A stretch of 42,164 nt of DNA, taken from positions 1 through 42,164 of the forward strand of contig JBPYFK010000165.1 of the NCBI GenBank assembly GCA_051984675.1, written 5' to 3'. This DNA is from JBPYFK01 sp051984675 (lineage in GTDB: Bacteria > Actinomycetota > Actinomycetes > Mycobacteriales > Pseudonocardiaceae). The position numbers and the translations under genes are program-made. Shown piece by piece: positions 1 through 8,192 of this stretch. Each line of letters starts with the position of its first letter. The first letter of the stretch is position 1. Below the pieces are notes generated by a model. The model was not told the DNA's origin and did not search any database. It was given only the letters and a program-made list of their open reading frames with translations.

Positions 1-95
1 GCCACCATCGCCTGGATCCGCTCGGCCTCCGACGGCGCCCGCCCGGTCGTCGGATCTGGAGTGACGTCCCCGACGGTGAAGACCCCGAATTGCAT
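1..95 (-). CDS. LLM-class flavin-dependent oxidoreductase, N-terminal fragment
   Basis: Only the first 31 codons lie in the window; the gene runs off the left edge. The minus-strand translation begins MQFGVFTVGDVTPDPTTGR and continues with an acidic helix (PSEAERIQAMVA), which is the characteristic start of actinobacterial luciferase-like monooxygenases (F420- or FMN-dependent family). The ATG at 93-95 is preceded by GAGGTGG about six bases upstream, which supports this start. The expected full length of the family is about 330-360 residues. Substrate cannot be inferred from the fragment. Confidence 0.8.
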   Translation of the reverse strand, partial: MQFGVFTVGDVTPDPTTGRAPSEAERIQAMV

Positions 96-542
96 CCCAA
101 CCACCTCATTGCCTACTTAAAATTTGATACGATTTCGGACACCACTTCTCCACATCGCTCACAGTTGATCAACGATATCGGCTGCCCGACACACACCCAA
201 ATTAGATGCGGTCTAAGACCGCCATGCCCAGAACCAGCGCTATCCCAAATGTCACAGTCGGCACAGCCGTGTGAAATCCTTCGAAGCGCGCAATGGCCAC
301 GCCGTTTCGAGAAATTCCGAACACGCTCAGATGAGCGTCGCCTTGCACGACGCCCAACCCGACCGGCATACCTGATCAGAGACGTCTGATCGCAGACCTG
401 GTGCCCGAAGTCCAGCTGCGGTCGCCGTGCGGCGAGGATAATGGGGTTCTTGTTACGTTGGCGAACCCTCAAGGGACGTGATCTTCGTGGAGGCGTACGT
501 GCAGCTCGCCTGGGTAGCACTCTGGCCGCGAAGGGTGCTCGT
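96..542. other. Intergenic region, no recognisable gene
   Basis: This stretch of about 450 bases separates the divergent LLM oxidoreductase and DUF202 genes, so it should hold both promoters. Open frames on both strands here have arginine/cysteine-rich, low-quality translations and match no family I know. The part nearest the LLM gene is AT-richer (around 110-135), consistent with a promoter, but no -35/-10 pair is convincing enough to call. Confidence 0.5.
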
Positions 543-899
543 GTGAACGCGCGCTGGTACCGGGAAGGCAAGGAACCAGACTACCGGTTCACGTTGGCCA
601 ACGAGCGCACCTTCCTTGCCTGGTTGCGCACCGCGCTGGCGCTGGTGGCAGGGGCCGTCGCCCTGACTCAGCTCGTGCCGGCGTTCCCGATCGGGGGCCT
701 GCGAACGGTGCTTGCCGCGCTGCTGGCTGTCACCGGCACGCTGCTGGCCGCCTTCTCCTACCGCCGCTGGGCCACGGTCCAGCACGCGATGCGGCAGGGG
801 CGCCCGCTACCGATGACGTGGTTGCCGGTCGCCGTCGGCTGGGGCGCCACCCTGGTCGGTGCCGTGGTGGTCGTTGTGGTAGTGAGCCACGTGCGATGA
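543..899 (+). CDS. DUF202 family membrane protein (first of pair)
   Basis: The 118-residue product has the DUF202 signature near its N-terminus (FTLANERTFLAWLRTALAL), followed by three hydrophobic segments at roughly residues 25-45, 52-72 and 92-116 and a short basic link. The GTG at 543 is chosen because GAAGGG lies seven bases upstream and because the homologous sequence (REGKEPDYRF) begins just after it; an earlier in-frame ATG at 441 would add unrelated arginine-rich residues. The stop overlaps the next gene by four bases (ATGA), so the two are translationally coupled. DUF202 proteins (YidH-like) are small inner-membrane proteins with no settled function. Confidence 0.85.
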   Translation: MNARWYREGKEPDYRFTLANERTFLAWLRTALALVAGAVALTQLVPAFPIGGLRTVLAALLAVTGTLLAAFSYRRWATVQHAMRQGRPLPMTWLPVAVGWGATLVGAVVVVVVVSHVR

Positions 900-1189
900 A
901 CGGAGGGGACCCGGGTCTGCAGCCGGAACGTACGACGCTGGCTTGGCAGCGCACCAGCCTGGCAGCGGCCGTTGCGGCGGTGCTGCTACTGCGTAGCGGG
1001 ATCGCGCGGACGGCATCGCTTCAGATCGCCGCAGGCGTATGCCTTGCCATCGCACTCGTGCTGGCAGGAATCGCTTCCCGAATCCCGGCCCCGACAGGTT
1101 CATCACGGTGGCTGTTGCTGTGCACTACCGCTGCTGCGGTATTCGGGGGGCTGCTGACCACCGTGGACATACTGCTGCGGTTCGAGTAG
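896..1189 (+). CDS. DUF202 family membrane protein (second of pair)
   Basis: This 97-residue protein carries the same signature as its upstream neighbour in a shorter form (LQPERTTLAWQRTSLA) and three hydrophobic segments at about residues 24-42, 47-64 and 72-92. The ATG at 896 overlaps the upstream TGA. Paired DUF202 genes, one longer and one shorter, are common in actinomycetes, and I infer that the products form a hetero-oligomer in the membrane. No enzymatic residues are apparent and the role is unknown. Confidence 0.85.
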   Translation: MNGGDPGLQPERTTLAWQRTSLAAAVAAVLLLRSGIARTASLQIAAGVCLAIALVLAGIASRIPAPTGSSRWLLLCTTAAAVFGGLLTTVDILLRFE

Positions 1190-1418
1190 CTCAACGTGCG
1201 GTCCAGCAGCTCGCGTCCGCCAGTTGTCGCGCCTCCACCGCGCGTCTGTCCCCATCTCTCCATGATCGAGTTCGTTCTGGGGATTTGGACTCGGGGATCG
1301 CCCCTCTTTCGTTCCATCCTGCGCGGGAGGAGCGATCGCTATCCGCCCCGCCCTTGGGAAGATGATCTTCCCTGCTCGTCCGCGGGATCAACCATTCGTG
1401 CATTACCGAGAGCTGCTT

Positions 1419-1601
1419 CTACTGGTGGTCACTCGGCCATGCTGGGTCTTGCTCTTTGGCGGCCGTTGCCAAAGGCCGAGCGCCCGCGCGCAGCAATGAA
1501 TCAAGCTCGGAGCAAGCTTGTGCGTAGAGAGTGTCGATACGCTCATGAGCCTGTTGCTCGGCTTGGTCTAACCAGGCGTCCGAGCTGGTTTGTTCGGTCA
1601 C
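1419..1601 (-). CDS. Possible small hypothetical protein
   Basis: A 60-residue frame starts at a GTG (1599-1601) with GGGGGA about six bases upstream. The product is hydrophilic and probably helical (VTEQTSSDAWLDQAEQQAHE and so on), with a regular acidic/alanine pattern that looks like protein rather than an antisense shadow. It matches no family I recognise. It stands alone between the DUF202 pair and the LysR gene. It could be the remnant of a longer gene, or not translated at all. Confidence 0.35.
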   Translation of the reverse strand: MTEQTSSDAWLDQAEQQAHERIDTLYAQACSELDSLLRAGARPLATAAKEQDPAWPSDHQ

Positions 1602-1818
1602 AACGTCCCCCGGGTGATGGCCCCTCTTCATCCTGAGAGCGGGCACAGCGTAACAAGCCGGTACACCAAGAAATCGTGCAAGAGTGGTTCAACGACACAG
1701 GATTCACTCGATCATGTGATGGGCAAACGCTGAGGTAGCCGTCGAGACGGTCCCGACGCGGCTGCTTGTCACCCGGTGTCAGAAGTAATAGGCACAGCTC
1801 GGCGCGCCGGTGCCGTGA

Positions 1819-2748
1819 TCACTTCCCCGGGCGGGGTTTGGTCGTCCGCTTGGTCAACGCGAGCAGCTCGGCGGCCGGGCCGACCAGCCGGCGTCCACCG
1901 GGCCAGACCGCGCGCAGCACGCGGGAGAGGTCGACGCCCTCCACCGGGACCGTGACCAACCGCCCGTCGACAAGATCTGTCGCGACGGCCAGTTCGCTGA
2001 TCACCGCCGGCCCCGTGCCGGCAATGACCGCGCTGCGCACGGACGCGGCTGAGCCGAGCTCGACCAGCGGATGGAGCGTGCCGGCCCGTGCTCGCGCGAG
2101 CGCCCGTTCGACGGTCTCGCGGGTACCGGACCCGTGCTCGCGCACCACGAGCGGCGTCGCGGCGAGTTCCGCCGGGCGAAGCGGCCGCTTCTTCCGCGCC
2201 CAGGGATGGTCCGGGGTGACCACGACGACCAGATGATCCGCTGCGACCGTCCTGCTGGACAGGCCGCCGGGCGCGGCCGGCGACTCGATGAAACCGAGGT
2301 CCACCTCGCCGGCGGCGACGAGGTCGGCGACGTGCTCGGAGTTGCTCACCTGCAGTCCCACGTACAACTCGGGCCGCTGGCGTCGCAGCTCGCCGATCCA
2401 CGCGGGCGCGAAGTGCTCCGCCAGCGTCATGCTGGCGGCCACGCGCAGTTCCGCGTCCCGCTTGCTGCGCAATGCCTCGGCGCCGGTGAGCAGCCCGTCC
2501 AGCTCGTCGAGGACGCGTTGCGCCCACCCGGCCACGAGCCGCCCCGAAGGGGTCAGAGTGGAGCCGCGACGGGTGCGGTCCAGCAGCACCAGCCCCAGCC
2601 GTCGTTCCAATGTGGACACTCGCTTGCTCGCGGAGGGCTGGGCGATGCCCAGCTCGGCGGAGGCTCGGCCGAGGCTGCCCAGGTCACGCACCAGCACCAG
2701 TAGGCGCAGCGAGAAGACATCCACATTCAGCGCGGCAGTCATATTCAT
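1819..2748 (-). CDS. LysR-family transcriptional regulator
   Basis: The protein (309 residues from ATG 2748) has the LysR winged-helix DNA-binding domain at about residues 8-68 (LVRDLGSLGRASAELGIAQP, then SASKRVSTLERRLGLVLLDR) and a LysR substrate-binding domain from about 95 to 300. It is divergent from the YeiH-type exporter 59 bases away, the arrangement known for YeiE/YeiH and many CysB-like regulator/exporter pairs, so it probably controls that gene and itself. Three starts are possible: TTG 2769, ATG 2748 and ATG 2742. None has a strong ribosome binding site; homology begins shortly after the two ATGs. The effector is unknown; sulfite or another small anion would fit the neighbour. Confidence 0.9.
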   Translation of the reverse strand: MNMTAALNVDVFSLRLLVLVRDLGSLGRASAELGIAQPSASKRVSTLERRLGLVLLDRTRRGSTLTPSGRLVAGWAQRVLDELDGLLTGAEALRSKRDAELRVAASMTLAEHFAPAWIGELRRQRPELYVGLQVSNSEHVADLVAAGEVDLGFIESPAAPGGLSSRTVAADHLVVVVTPDHPWARKKRPLRPAELAATPLVVREHGSGTRETVERALARARAGTLHPLVELGSAASVRSAVIAGTGPAVISELAVATDLVDGRLVTVPVEGVDLSRVLRAVWPGGRRLVGPAAELLALTKRTTKPRPGK

Positions 2749-2757
2749 AGGGTATGA
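2745..2757. promoter_or_regulatory. Candidate LysR box (T-N11-A)
   Basis: TCATAGGGTATGA is a perfect dyad with 5-bp arms and a 3-bp centre, and it satisfies the T-N11-A rule of LysR operators. It lies between the divergent regulator and exporter genes and overlaps the ATG 2748 candidate start of the regulator. That is consistent with autorepression, or with translation beginning at ATG 2742. Confidence 0.45.
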
Positions 2758-2807
2758 CGACCTAGTCAAGCGACGGCTACCGGCCAGCGCTGGACAGACG
2801 CAGCCTT

Positions 2808-3824
2808 ATGACCATGACTGCCACTGCCACCAGTGTCTCCCCGCGACAGACCACCCAGGACGTGCTGCCGGGGGTTGGGCTGACCGCGCTCGGTGTCGCG
2901 ATCGCGTATCTGGTGAACCTCGCTCTCCCGGCGGTGAACGCGCTGACCGTCGCGGTCGTGCTCGGCGTGGTCGCCAACCACCTTCCCTTCGTGCCGACGA
3001 CCACCCGGGTCGGCCTGACGTGGGCGACGAGGAAGCTGCTGCGCATCGGCGTGGTGCTCCTCGGACTCCAGCTCGCGCTGCCGCAGTTGGTCGGCCTGGG
3101 CGCGGGAACGCTACTGGCCGTGGTGTCCACGGTGGCCGTCGCGTTTCTTGGCACGGTCGCGATCGGACGGCTGCTGGGTGTCTCCCGAGGACTGGGCATG
3201 ATGGTCGCGACCGGCTTCTCCATCTGCGGTGCCTCGGCGATCGCCGCGATGGAAAGCGTGGTCGAACCCGACGACGAGGACGTCGCGACCGGGGTCGCGC
3301 TGGTGACGCTCTACGGGGGGCTGGCGATCGCGGCGGTGCCACTGGTCGGCGGCTGGCTCGGGCTGCACGGCACGAGCCTGGGCACCTGGGCCGGTCTGTC
3401 GGTACACGAAGTGGCCCAGGTGGTCGCGGCCGCCTCGCCGGCTGGTGCCGGCGGCGTCGCCACCGCCATCGTCGTCAAGCTCAGCCGCGTGGTGCTCCTG
3501 GCGCCGATGGTCGCTCTGGTCGGGGTGACCCAGCGCAAGCGGCACACGGCGGCCGGTGGCAAGCGGCCCCCGATCGTGCCGCTGTTCGTCCTCGGCTTCC
3601 TGGCGACGATCGTGGTCCGCAGCACCGGGATCGTTCCGCACGCCGTCCTTAATGGCGCGAACACGTTGACCACACTGCTGCTCGCGGGCGCCCTGTTCGG
3701 GTTGGGAACTGCTGTGAAGATCCCGATTCTCATCCGCACCGGCGGCCGGGCGATCCTGCTGGGACTGTGCTCGACGGTTCTGGTGGCTTTCACCGCCTTC
3801 GTCGCGCTCCAGGTCTTCGGCTGA
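2808..3824 (+). CDS. yeiH: YeiH family putative sulfate exporter
   Basis: The 338-residue protein is almost entirely membrane-spanning (about 10-11 segments) and matches the YeiH/PSE family: it contains the glycine-rich stretch TGFSICGASAIAAMESVV around residues 135-152 and the conserved VHEVAQVVAAAS around 198-209. The family is annotated as sulfate exporters; in enterobacteria YeiH is linked to sulfite/cysteine stress through the LysR protein YeiE. The ATG at 2808 follows a weak GGACAG; a second ATG two codons later is possible. A strong hairpin 17 bases after the stop ends the transcript. Confidence 0.85.
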   Translation: MTMTATATSVSPRQTTQDVLPGVGLTALGVAIAYLVNLALPAVNALTVAVVLGVVANHLPFVPTTTRVGLTWATRKLLRIGVVLLGLQLALPQLVGLGAGTLLAVVSTVAVAFLGTVAIGRLLGVSRGLGMMVATGFSICGASAIAAMESVVEPDDEDVATGVALVTLYGGLAIAAVPLVGGWLGLHGTSLGTWAGLSVHEVAQVVAAASPAGAGGVATAIVVKLSRVVLLAPMVALVGVTQRKRHTAAGGKRPPIVPLFVLGFLATIVVRSTGIVPHAVLNGANTLTTLLLAGALFGLGTAVKIPILIRTGGRAILLGLCSTVLVAFTAFVALQVFG

Positions 3825-3840
3825 CCAGCCCAAACCAACG

Positions 3841-3874
3841 TTGGCCCGGGCGTGCACGCACGCCCGCGGGCCAA
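3841..3874 (+). terminator. Strong hairpin after yeiH-type gene
   Basis: TTGGCCCGGGCGTG (3841-3854) pairs with CACGCCC (3859-3865) and GGGCCAA (3868-3874), leaving a four-base loop and a two-base GC bulge: 14 base pairs in all. There is no T-tract, as is usual in high-GC actinomycetes. The position right after the stop at 3824 supports a terminator. Confidence 0.7.
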
Positions 3875-3890
3875 GAACGCGTGAAGAGTG

Positions 3891-4017
3891 CTATAGAAAC
3901 CGCGGACAGCCAGTTGAGCCGATAGCGCACCGGCACCCGGTCCACGGTGGAGGCGGCCAAGCCCAGCAGCCCCGCGATGCGTGCCGGCTCCCACCGGCGC
4001 AACTGCGCATTCGTCAC
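3891..4017 (-). pseudogene. IS481-type transposase remnant
   Basis: About 40 residues on the minus strand (LRRWEPARIAGLLGLAAS, then TVDRVPVRYRLNWLS) resemble the helix-turn-helix portion of IS481-family transposases, where a W-x-P-x-R-I-A-x-x-L-G pattern is followed by S-T-V-x-x-V-L-x-R. The catalytic DDE domain is absent, and beyond the fragment the reading frame turns into nonsense. The scrap lies between two terminator hairpins facing opposite ways. It is a relic, not a mobile element. No inverted repeats or target duplication are visible. Confidence 0.5.
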
Positions 4018-4057
4018 CCTCGTTGCCGCACACTCAGCTCTTACAAGAAGGTTTGCG

Positions 4058-4095
4058 TCGGCCGGCGCCCCCGTGGCTGTGGAAGCGCCGGCCGA
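4058..4095 (-). terminator. Hairpin downstream of peptide transporter gene
   Basis: TCGGCCGGCGC (4058-4068) and GCGCCGGCCGA (4085-4095) form a perfect 11-bp GC-rich stem with a 16-base loop. It begins about 50 bases past the stop of the minus-strand POT transporter gene, so it is read here as that gene's terminator. Confidence 0.6.
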
Positions 4096-4143
4096 ACCGC
4101 ACGGCCTCGGACGTGATCAGCGTGCGCGAGGCTATTTGTTCTT

Positions 4144-5628
4144 CTAATTGACGCCCAGCATCTTCCGTTGGATCAAGGGCGACAACGCGAAGAGGATCAC
4201 GCCCGATAGGAAGACGATGCCGCCGATGATGCCGAAATAGGTGGGAGCGCTGTGTATGTTGTATAGCGGTGAGACCTGGGCGATGAGCCCCTGTCCGGCC
4301 GCATCAGCGGCCAGGAAGAGTCCGACCGTCTGCGCGACGAAAGCATCCGGTGCGAGCTTGGTCGTGGCTGAGAGCCCCACCGGTGAGAGACAAACCTCGC
4401 CGATGGTCATCACGGTCAGGCTCAGCAGCAACCACAGTGGGTTGGCCTTGCCGTTGGGGCCATCCAGCACACACGGGACCACCATGATCAGAAAGCTGGC
4501 ACCGGTGAGAAGTAGGCCGGTGGAGAACTTGAACGGTGTGCCGGGCTGGCGAGTACCGAGTCTCGTCCACAGAAACGCCAGCAAGGGCGCAAAAATGATA
4601 ATGCCCAGCGGGTTGACCGACTGTGCCCATGAAGACGGGATTTGGACCCCCAACGCGTCGAGGTTCGTTTGCTGATCAGCGAATTGTGCCCAGACGGTGG
4701 ACTGCTGCTCTTCGATGAACCAGAACAGCACCGCTCCAATAAACAGCGGGATGTAGGCCACCAGCCTGGTGCGCTCTACTGCCGTGACCTTCTTGCTGGT
4801 GAACATCACGACGAAATAGCCCAGTGGCAGGAGGAACGACAACAGGCTGATGAGGTTGACGACCAGGTCGGCGGTGAGTTGTCCGGTGATGGCAAGGATG
4901 ACAAGACCAGCGACGACCACGGCCAGTCCGATGCCGATCCGGGTGAGCGTCTTGCCGCGCTCGTCGTCGGTCATCGGGTTGGTGGGCGCTAGTCCCGCGT
5001 TACCCAGGTTGCGTCGCCGCAGCCAGTACTGAGCGAGACCGATGGCCATGCCGATGGCGGCGATGCTGAAGCCCAGGTGATAGTTCACGGTCTGGCCCAG
5101 TGTCCCCACGATCAGCGGGGCCACGAACGCGCCGAGGTTGACGCCCATGTAGAAGATGCTGAATCCTGCGTCGCGGCGGGTGTCGTCCTCGGCATACAGG
5201 CCGCCGACCGCGTTGGTGATGTTGGGTTTGAGCAGTCCGGTTCCCAGCACCAGCAAAATCATCGACGTGTACAGGAGGGGTGCGCCGCCCGGGATCGCGA
5301 GCGTGATGTGGGCGAGCATGATCAGGACGCCGCCGTAGAAGATCGAGTTACGGGACCCGATCAAGCGGTCTGCGACCCAGCCGCCCAGGATGCCGGACAT
5401 ATACAAGGCTGCGCCGTATACGGCAACCAGCGCCTTCGCCAGCCCCTTGTCCATGCCGAGACCACCGGCGGTGGCCTGGTCATACATGTAGTACAGCAGG
5501 ATTGCTTTCATTCCGTAGTATGAAAAGCGTTCCCACGTCTCCGTGAAAAATAGAGTCGATAGACCGCTGGGATGGCCGAAAAAGCCCCGCTGAGGAGCGG
5601 GAGCATCCTCGTGTGCAGTCGTGCTCAC
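4144..5628 (-). CDS. POT/PTR-family proton-coupled peptide transporter
   Basis: The 494-residue protein belongs to the proton-dependent oligopeptide transporter family of the major facilitator superfamily, which imports di- and tripeptides with protons. The diagnostic ExxERFxYY motif is at residues 30-38 in TM1 (TETWERFSYYG). The DRLIGSR loop after TM2/3 and about 14 hydrophobic segments follow, the usual layout for bacterial DtpT-like members. The GTG at 5626-5628 is chosen because GCAGGAG lies just upstream; earlier in-frame codons add an unrelated sequence. It is monocistronic, with a terminator downstream and a cluster of palindromic half-sites about 120-145 bases upstream. Confidence 0.92.
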   Translation of the reverse strand: MSTTAHEDAPAPQRGFFGHPSGLSTLFFTETWERFSYYGMKAILLYYMYDQATAGGLGMDKGLAKALVAVYGAALYMSGILGGWVADRLIGSRNSIFYGGVLIMLAHITLAIPGGAPLLYTSMILLVLGTGLLKPNITNAVGGLYAEDDTRRDAGFSIFYMGVNLGAFVAPLIVGTLGQTVNYHLGFSIAAIGMAIGLAQYWLRRRNLGNAGLAPTNPMTDDERGKTLTRIGIGLAVVVAGLVILAITGQLTADLVVNLISLLSFLLPLGYFVVMFTSKKVTAVERTRLVAYIPLFIGAVLFWFIEEQQSTVWAQFADQQTNLDALGVQIPSSWAQSVNPLGIIIFAPLLAFLWTRLGTRQPGTPFKFSTGLLLTGASFLIMVVPCVLDGPNGKANPLWLLLSLTVMTIGEVCLSPVGLSATTKLAPDAFVAQTVGLFLAADAAGQGLIAQVSPLYNIHSAPTYFGIIGGIVFLSGVILFALSPLIQRKMLGVN

Positions 5629-5747
5629 GGTTTCTCCTGCGTAGCGTGCAAGCTGGCTTCGGTTCACAAAACCAGCATCGGGGTGCCACGCCCGGTGCAG
5701 AGCGAATCACTGCTACGGAAGCACGGGTGGTCTTCCGGCTCTGCTAG

Positions 5748-5774
5748 GTTGCGCACCGCAACTTGTGAAGTTGC
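5748..5774. promoter_or_regulatory. Overlapping palindromes upstream of peptide transporter
   Basis: Two dyads share their central half-site: GTTGCG-CAC-CGCAAC (5748-5762) and GCAACTT-GTG-AAGTTGC (5758-5774). The result is three GTTGC/GCAAC half-sites about one helical turn apart. The site lies 120-145 bases upstream of the transporter start, in a plausible promoter-operator position. The binding protein is unknown; two mutually exclusive hairpins in a leader RNA are an alternative reading. Confidence 0.45.
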
Positions 5775-5803
5775 CAGCGACACGTCCTATCAGAGGAGGT
5801 GCA

Positions 5804-5863
5804 GTGGTGACCAGGGCAACTAATGAGTTGATCGGTTCAGCACGCGGACTCATCACCAGGTAA
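5804..5863 (+). CDS. Very short ORF or truncated gene start
   Basis: A near-consensus Shine-Dalgarno (GAGGAGG, 5793-5799) precedes GTG-GTG and 17 more codons (VVTRATNELIGSARGLITR, then TAA). The ribosome binding site is one of the best in the window, yet the frame stops after 19 codons. Either this is a short leader peptide or, more likely, the first codons of a gene cut off by the rearranged sequence that follows. No family can be assigned. Confidence 0.3.
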   Translation: MVTRATNELIGSARGLITR

Positions 5864-6399
5864 ACACGAGACGTAAGCTTTGCTACACAGAGGGAAGTGA
5901 TCTCACTGACTTCCAGTGAGTCGGCAGTGCTCGAAATGGGCGCAGGCGAGTGCGGATTTGATGGTGTCGCCCATGAATCTTGGTGTCAAGAGAAATTGTC
6001 GCCCGGCGAGAAAAATTCGAGAACGTGCAGAAAGACATCTCACGCGGCGCCTGCGATCTGACAAGCATCGGCTTGCCTCTGCGTAGCTGGTCCGAGAGAT
6101 TCCTGCCATGCGAGCAGCGCGCCATCCGCATCGAGCCGGACGACATCTCCTTTCAGGATCGTGCCACTGGCCGTCACCACTTCCGCATCGGATTCGCCAC
6201 CATTCCGCTGCGCGCGATCGAATCTGGCATTCAACAACTGGGCGAGGTTGCCGGGGAAGCGGTCTAAGCACCTGAGCGCTCGTGTCTCTGGCGCTCGCGT
6301 TCGGGGACTGGTACCGGCGGACGAGCCCGATCTGGACCTACCGAGGTCGCGCTCACGCGACTTCTATCGACAGCCAGGTCACGGACGGCTGGAGGCCCG
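5864..6399. other. Gene-poor, probably decayed region
   Basis: No convincing gene is present. The best frame is on the minus strand at 6040-6237 (65 residues, containing GTILKGDVVRLDADG and DGALLAWQESL). Its codon use is acceptable, but I see no clear ribosome binding site and recognise no homologue. The remaining frames are arginine-rich shadows. Base composition around 5960-6010 is lower in GC than the flanks, which would fit remnants of inserted DNA. The GGAGG of the amidohydrolase gene is at 6391-6395. Confidence 0.4.
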
Positions 6400-8055
6400 A
6401 TGGCAGATGACCGGATGGCGGCGGATCTGGTAATCCGAAACGGAACGGTGCTCACGCTCGACACCGCGGGCCGGCGGACGGAAGCCGTCGCCGCGCGGGA
6501 CGGCCGGATCGTGGCCGTCGGAAGTGACCGGGAGATCAGCGAACTCGTCGGGGAGCGGACCCAGGTCGTCGACTTGGGCGGGCGGACCGCGATCCCCGGG
6601 TTCGTGGAGTCCCACAACCACCCCGCGTTCTTCGGCGTCACGCTGGCCGCCCAGGTGGACGCGGGAACACCGCCGAACGACACCATCGCGGACATCGTCG
6701 ACCGGGTCGCCGCAGCGGTGGACGGCGCGGTGCCGGGGGAGTGGATCCGGGGCTACCGCTACGACGACACCCTGCTCGCGGACAACCGGCACCCCACCAG
6801 ACACGATCTGGACCCGGCGGCACCGGCCCACCCGGTGGTGCTGACGCACGTCACCGGGCACTTCTGCGTCGCCAACTCGGTGGCGCTGCGCGAAGCCGGC
6901 ATCGCGTGGGACACCCCGGACCCGCCCGGTGGAGTCATCGTGCGGGATGACGATGGTACGCCGACCGGTCTGCTGTTGGAGACCGCCGCGTTCCTGATCA
7001 ACTCGCGCCAGGCTGTCGACCCGGACGTGCTCAGCGAAGCACTTCTGCTGGCCGACCGCGAATACCTGGCGCACGGCGTGACCACAGTGCATGACACTGG
7101 CATCGGACTGGTCGGTGGGCACGCCGAACTCGGCGCCTACCGCAAGCTGATCAACGCGGGAAAGCTCCGCACGCGGGTGCGTGGATACCTGTTCCACGAG
7201 GTGTTGCTCGGGCTCGGCGACGGGCAGCTCAGCCCGATCGAAGCCGGGGTGGCGGGGCTCGGTGACGACCGCTTCCAGCTTACCGGCGTGAAGATCATCG
7301 CGGACGGCTCGCTGCAAGGTCTGACCGGATGCCTCGCCGACGGGTACGCCTGTGCGCCCGACGAGCACGGCATGATGCTGCTGGAGGCCGACGACCTCGC
7401 CCGCCGGATCGCGACGCTGGACGCCGCCGGCTGGCAGGTCGCGGTGCACGGCAACGGCGACGCGGCGATCGACGCGATCATCGCGGCATACGAGCAGTTG
7501 GGTGCCCCGGCGGGAACCGGCCGGCGTCACCGCATCGAGCATTGCCAGACCGTGCGAGAGGACCAGCTGGACCGGATGGCCGAGCACGACGTCCTCGCCT
7601 CGTTCTTCATCAAGCACGTGTACTACTGGGGAGATCGTCACCGGGACCGGTTCCTCGGTCCGCAGCGCGCGCGACGCATCAGCCCGCTGGTGTCGGCCCG
7701 CTCGCGGGGTGTCCGATTTGGACTGCACTCCGACACACCGGTGACACCCGTGCCGCCGCTGGAAGGAATCTGGTGCGCGGTGGCCAGAACCACGCGTGCA
7801 GGTGAGCCGCTGGGGCCGGAACAGGCCGTCGACGTCGAGACCGCCCTGCGCGGCTACACCCTGGATGCGGCCTACCTGGCGGGGGAGGAGGCGGTCAAAG
7901 GCAGCATCGAACCCGGGAAGGTCGCGGACTTCGCCGTTCTGTCGGGTGACCCCACGGCGGCCGCCACCGACGAGCTGCGCTCGCTGAGAGTCGAGGCGAC
8001 GGTGGTCGGTGGCCGAGTGGCGTGGTCCTCTACGGCCGGTGGAGGTGCGCGTTGA
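6400..8055 (+). CDS. YtcJ-like amidohydrolase
   Basis: The 551-residue protein is an amidohydrolase-superfamily member of the YtcJ/amidohydrolase-3 type, a metal-dependent TIM-barrel hydrolase in the cytoplasm. Visible metal-site motifs are HxH at residues 72-74 (ESHNHPAFFG), VHGNGD around 349-354, RIEHCQ at 378-383 and HSDTP at 443-447 with the conserved aspartate. The N-terminal beta-sandwich strand (LVIRNGTVLTLD) and the C-terminal IEPGKVADFAVLSGDP are typical. GGAGG lies four bases before ATG 6400; ATG 6415 is a possible alternative. It stands alone and converges on a TetR gene, so the substrate (usually an N-acyl or cyclic amide) cannot be inferred. Confidence 0.9.
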   Translation: MADDRMAADLVIRNGTVLTLDTAGRRTEAVAARDGRIVAVGSDREISELVGERTQVVDLGGRTAIPGFVESHNHPAFFGVTLAAQVDAGTPPNDTIADIVDRVAAAVDGAVPGEWIRGYRYDDTLLADNRHPTRHDLDPAAPAHPVVLTHVTGHFCVANSVALREAGIAWDTPDPPGGVIVRDDDGTPTGLLLETAAFLINSRQAVDPDVLSEALLLADREYLAHGVTTVHDTGIGLVGGHAELGAYRKLINAGKLRTRVRGYLFHEVLLGLGDGQLSPIEAGVAGLGDDRFQLTGVKIIADGSLQGLTGCLADGYACAPDEHGMMLLEADDLARRIATLDAAGWQVAVHGNGDAAIDAIIAAYEQLGAPAGTGRRHRIEHCQTVREDQLDRMAEHDVLASFFIKHVYYWGDRHRDRFLGPQRARRISPLVSARSRGVRFGLHSDTPVTPVPPLEGIWCAVARTTRAGEPLGPEQAVDVETALRGYTLDAAYLAGEEAVKGSIEPGKVADFAVLSGDPTAAATDELRSLRVEATVVGGRVAWSSTAGGGAR

Positions 8056-8192
8056 TCAGAAACCGGCCAGTGTTCTCCACGGCAGAGATGTCAGGACCAG
8101 AGCACACTCGACGGCAACCGAGCCCAACCGGGTCTGCCCTCTACCGGGCCAGACCACACCCACACTTCACTACCACGAGCCCTTGTTGGCCT

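Noticed and set aside
113..571. A 152-codon minus-strand frame in the first intergenic region
   Set aside because: No plausible start signal, cysteine/arginine-rich nonsense translation, and it overlaps the start of the DUF202 gene.
5900..6010. A minus-strand TTGACA-like element with a short ORF (MGDTIKSALACAHFEH) behind it
   Set aside because: The ORF is 23 codons, has no ribosome binding site, and no matching -10 element is evident.
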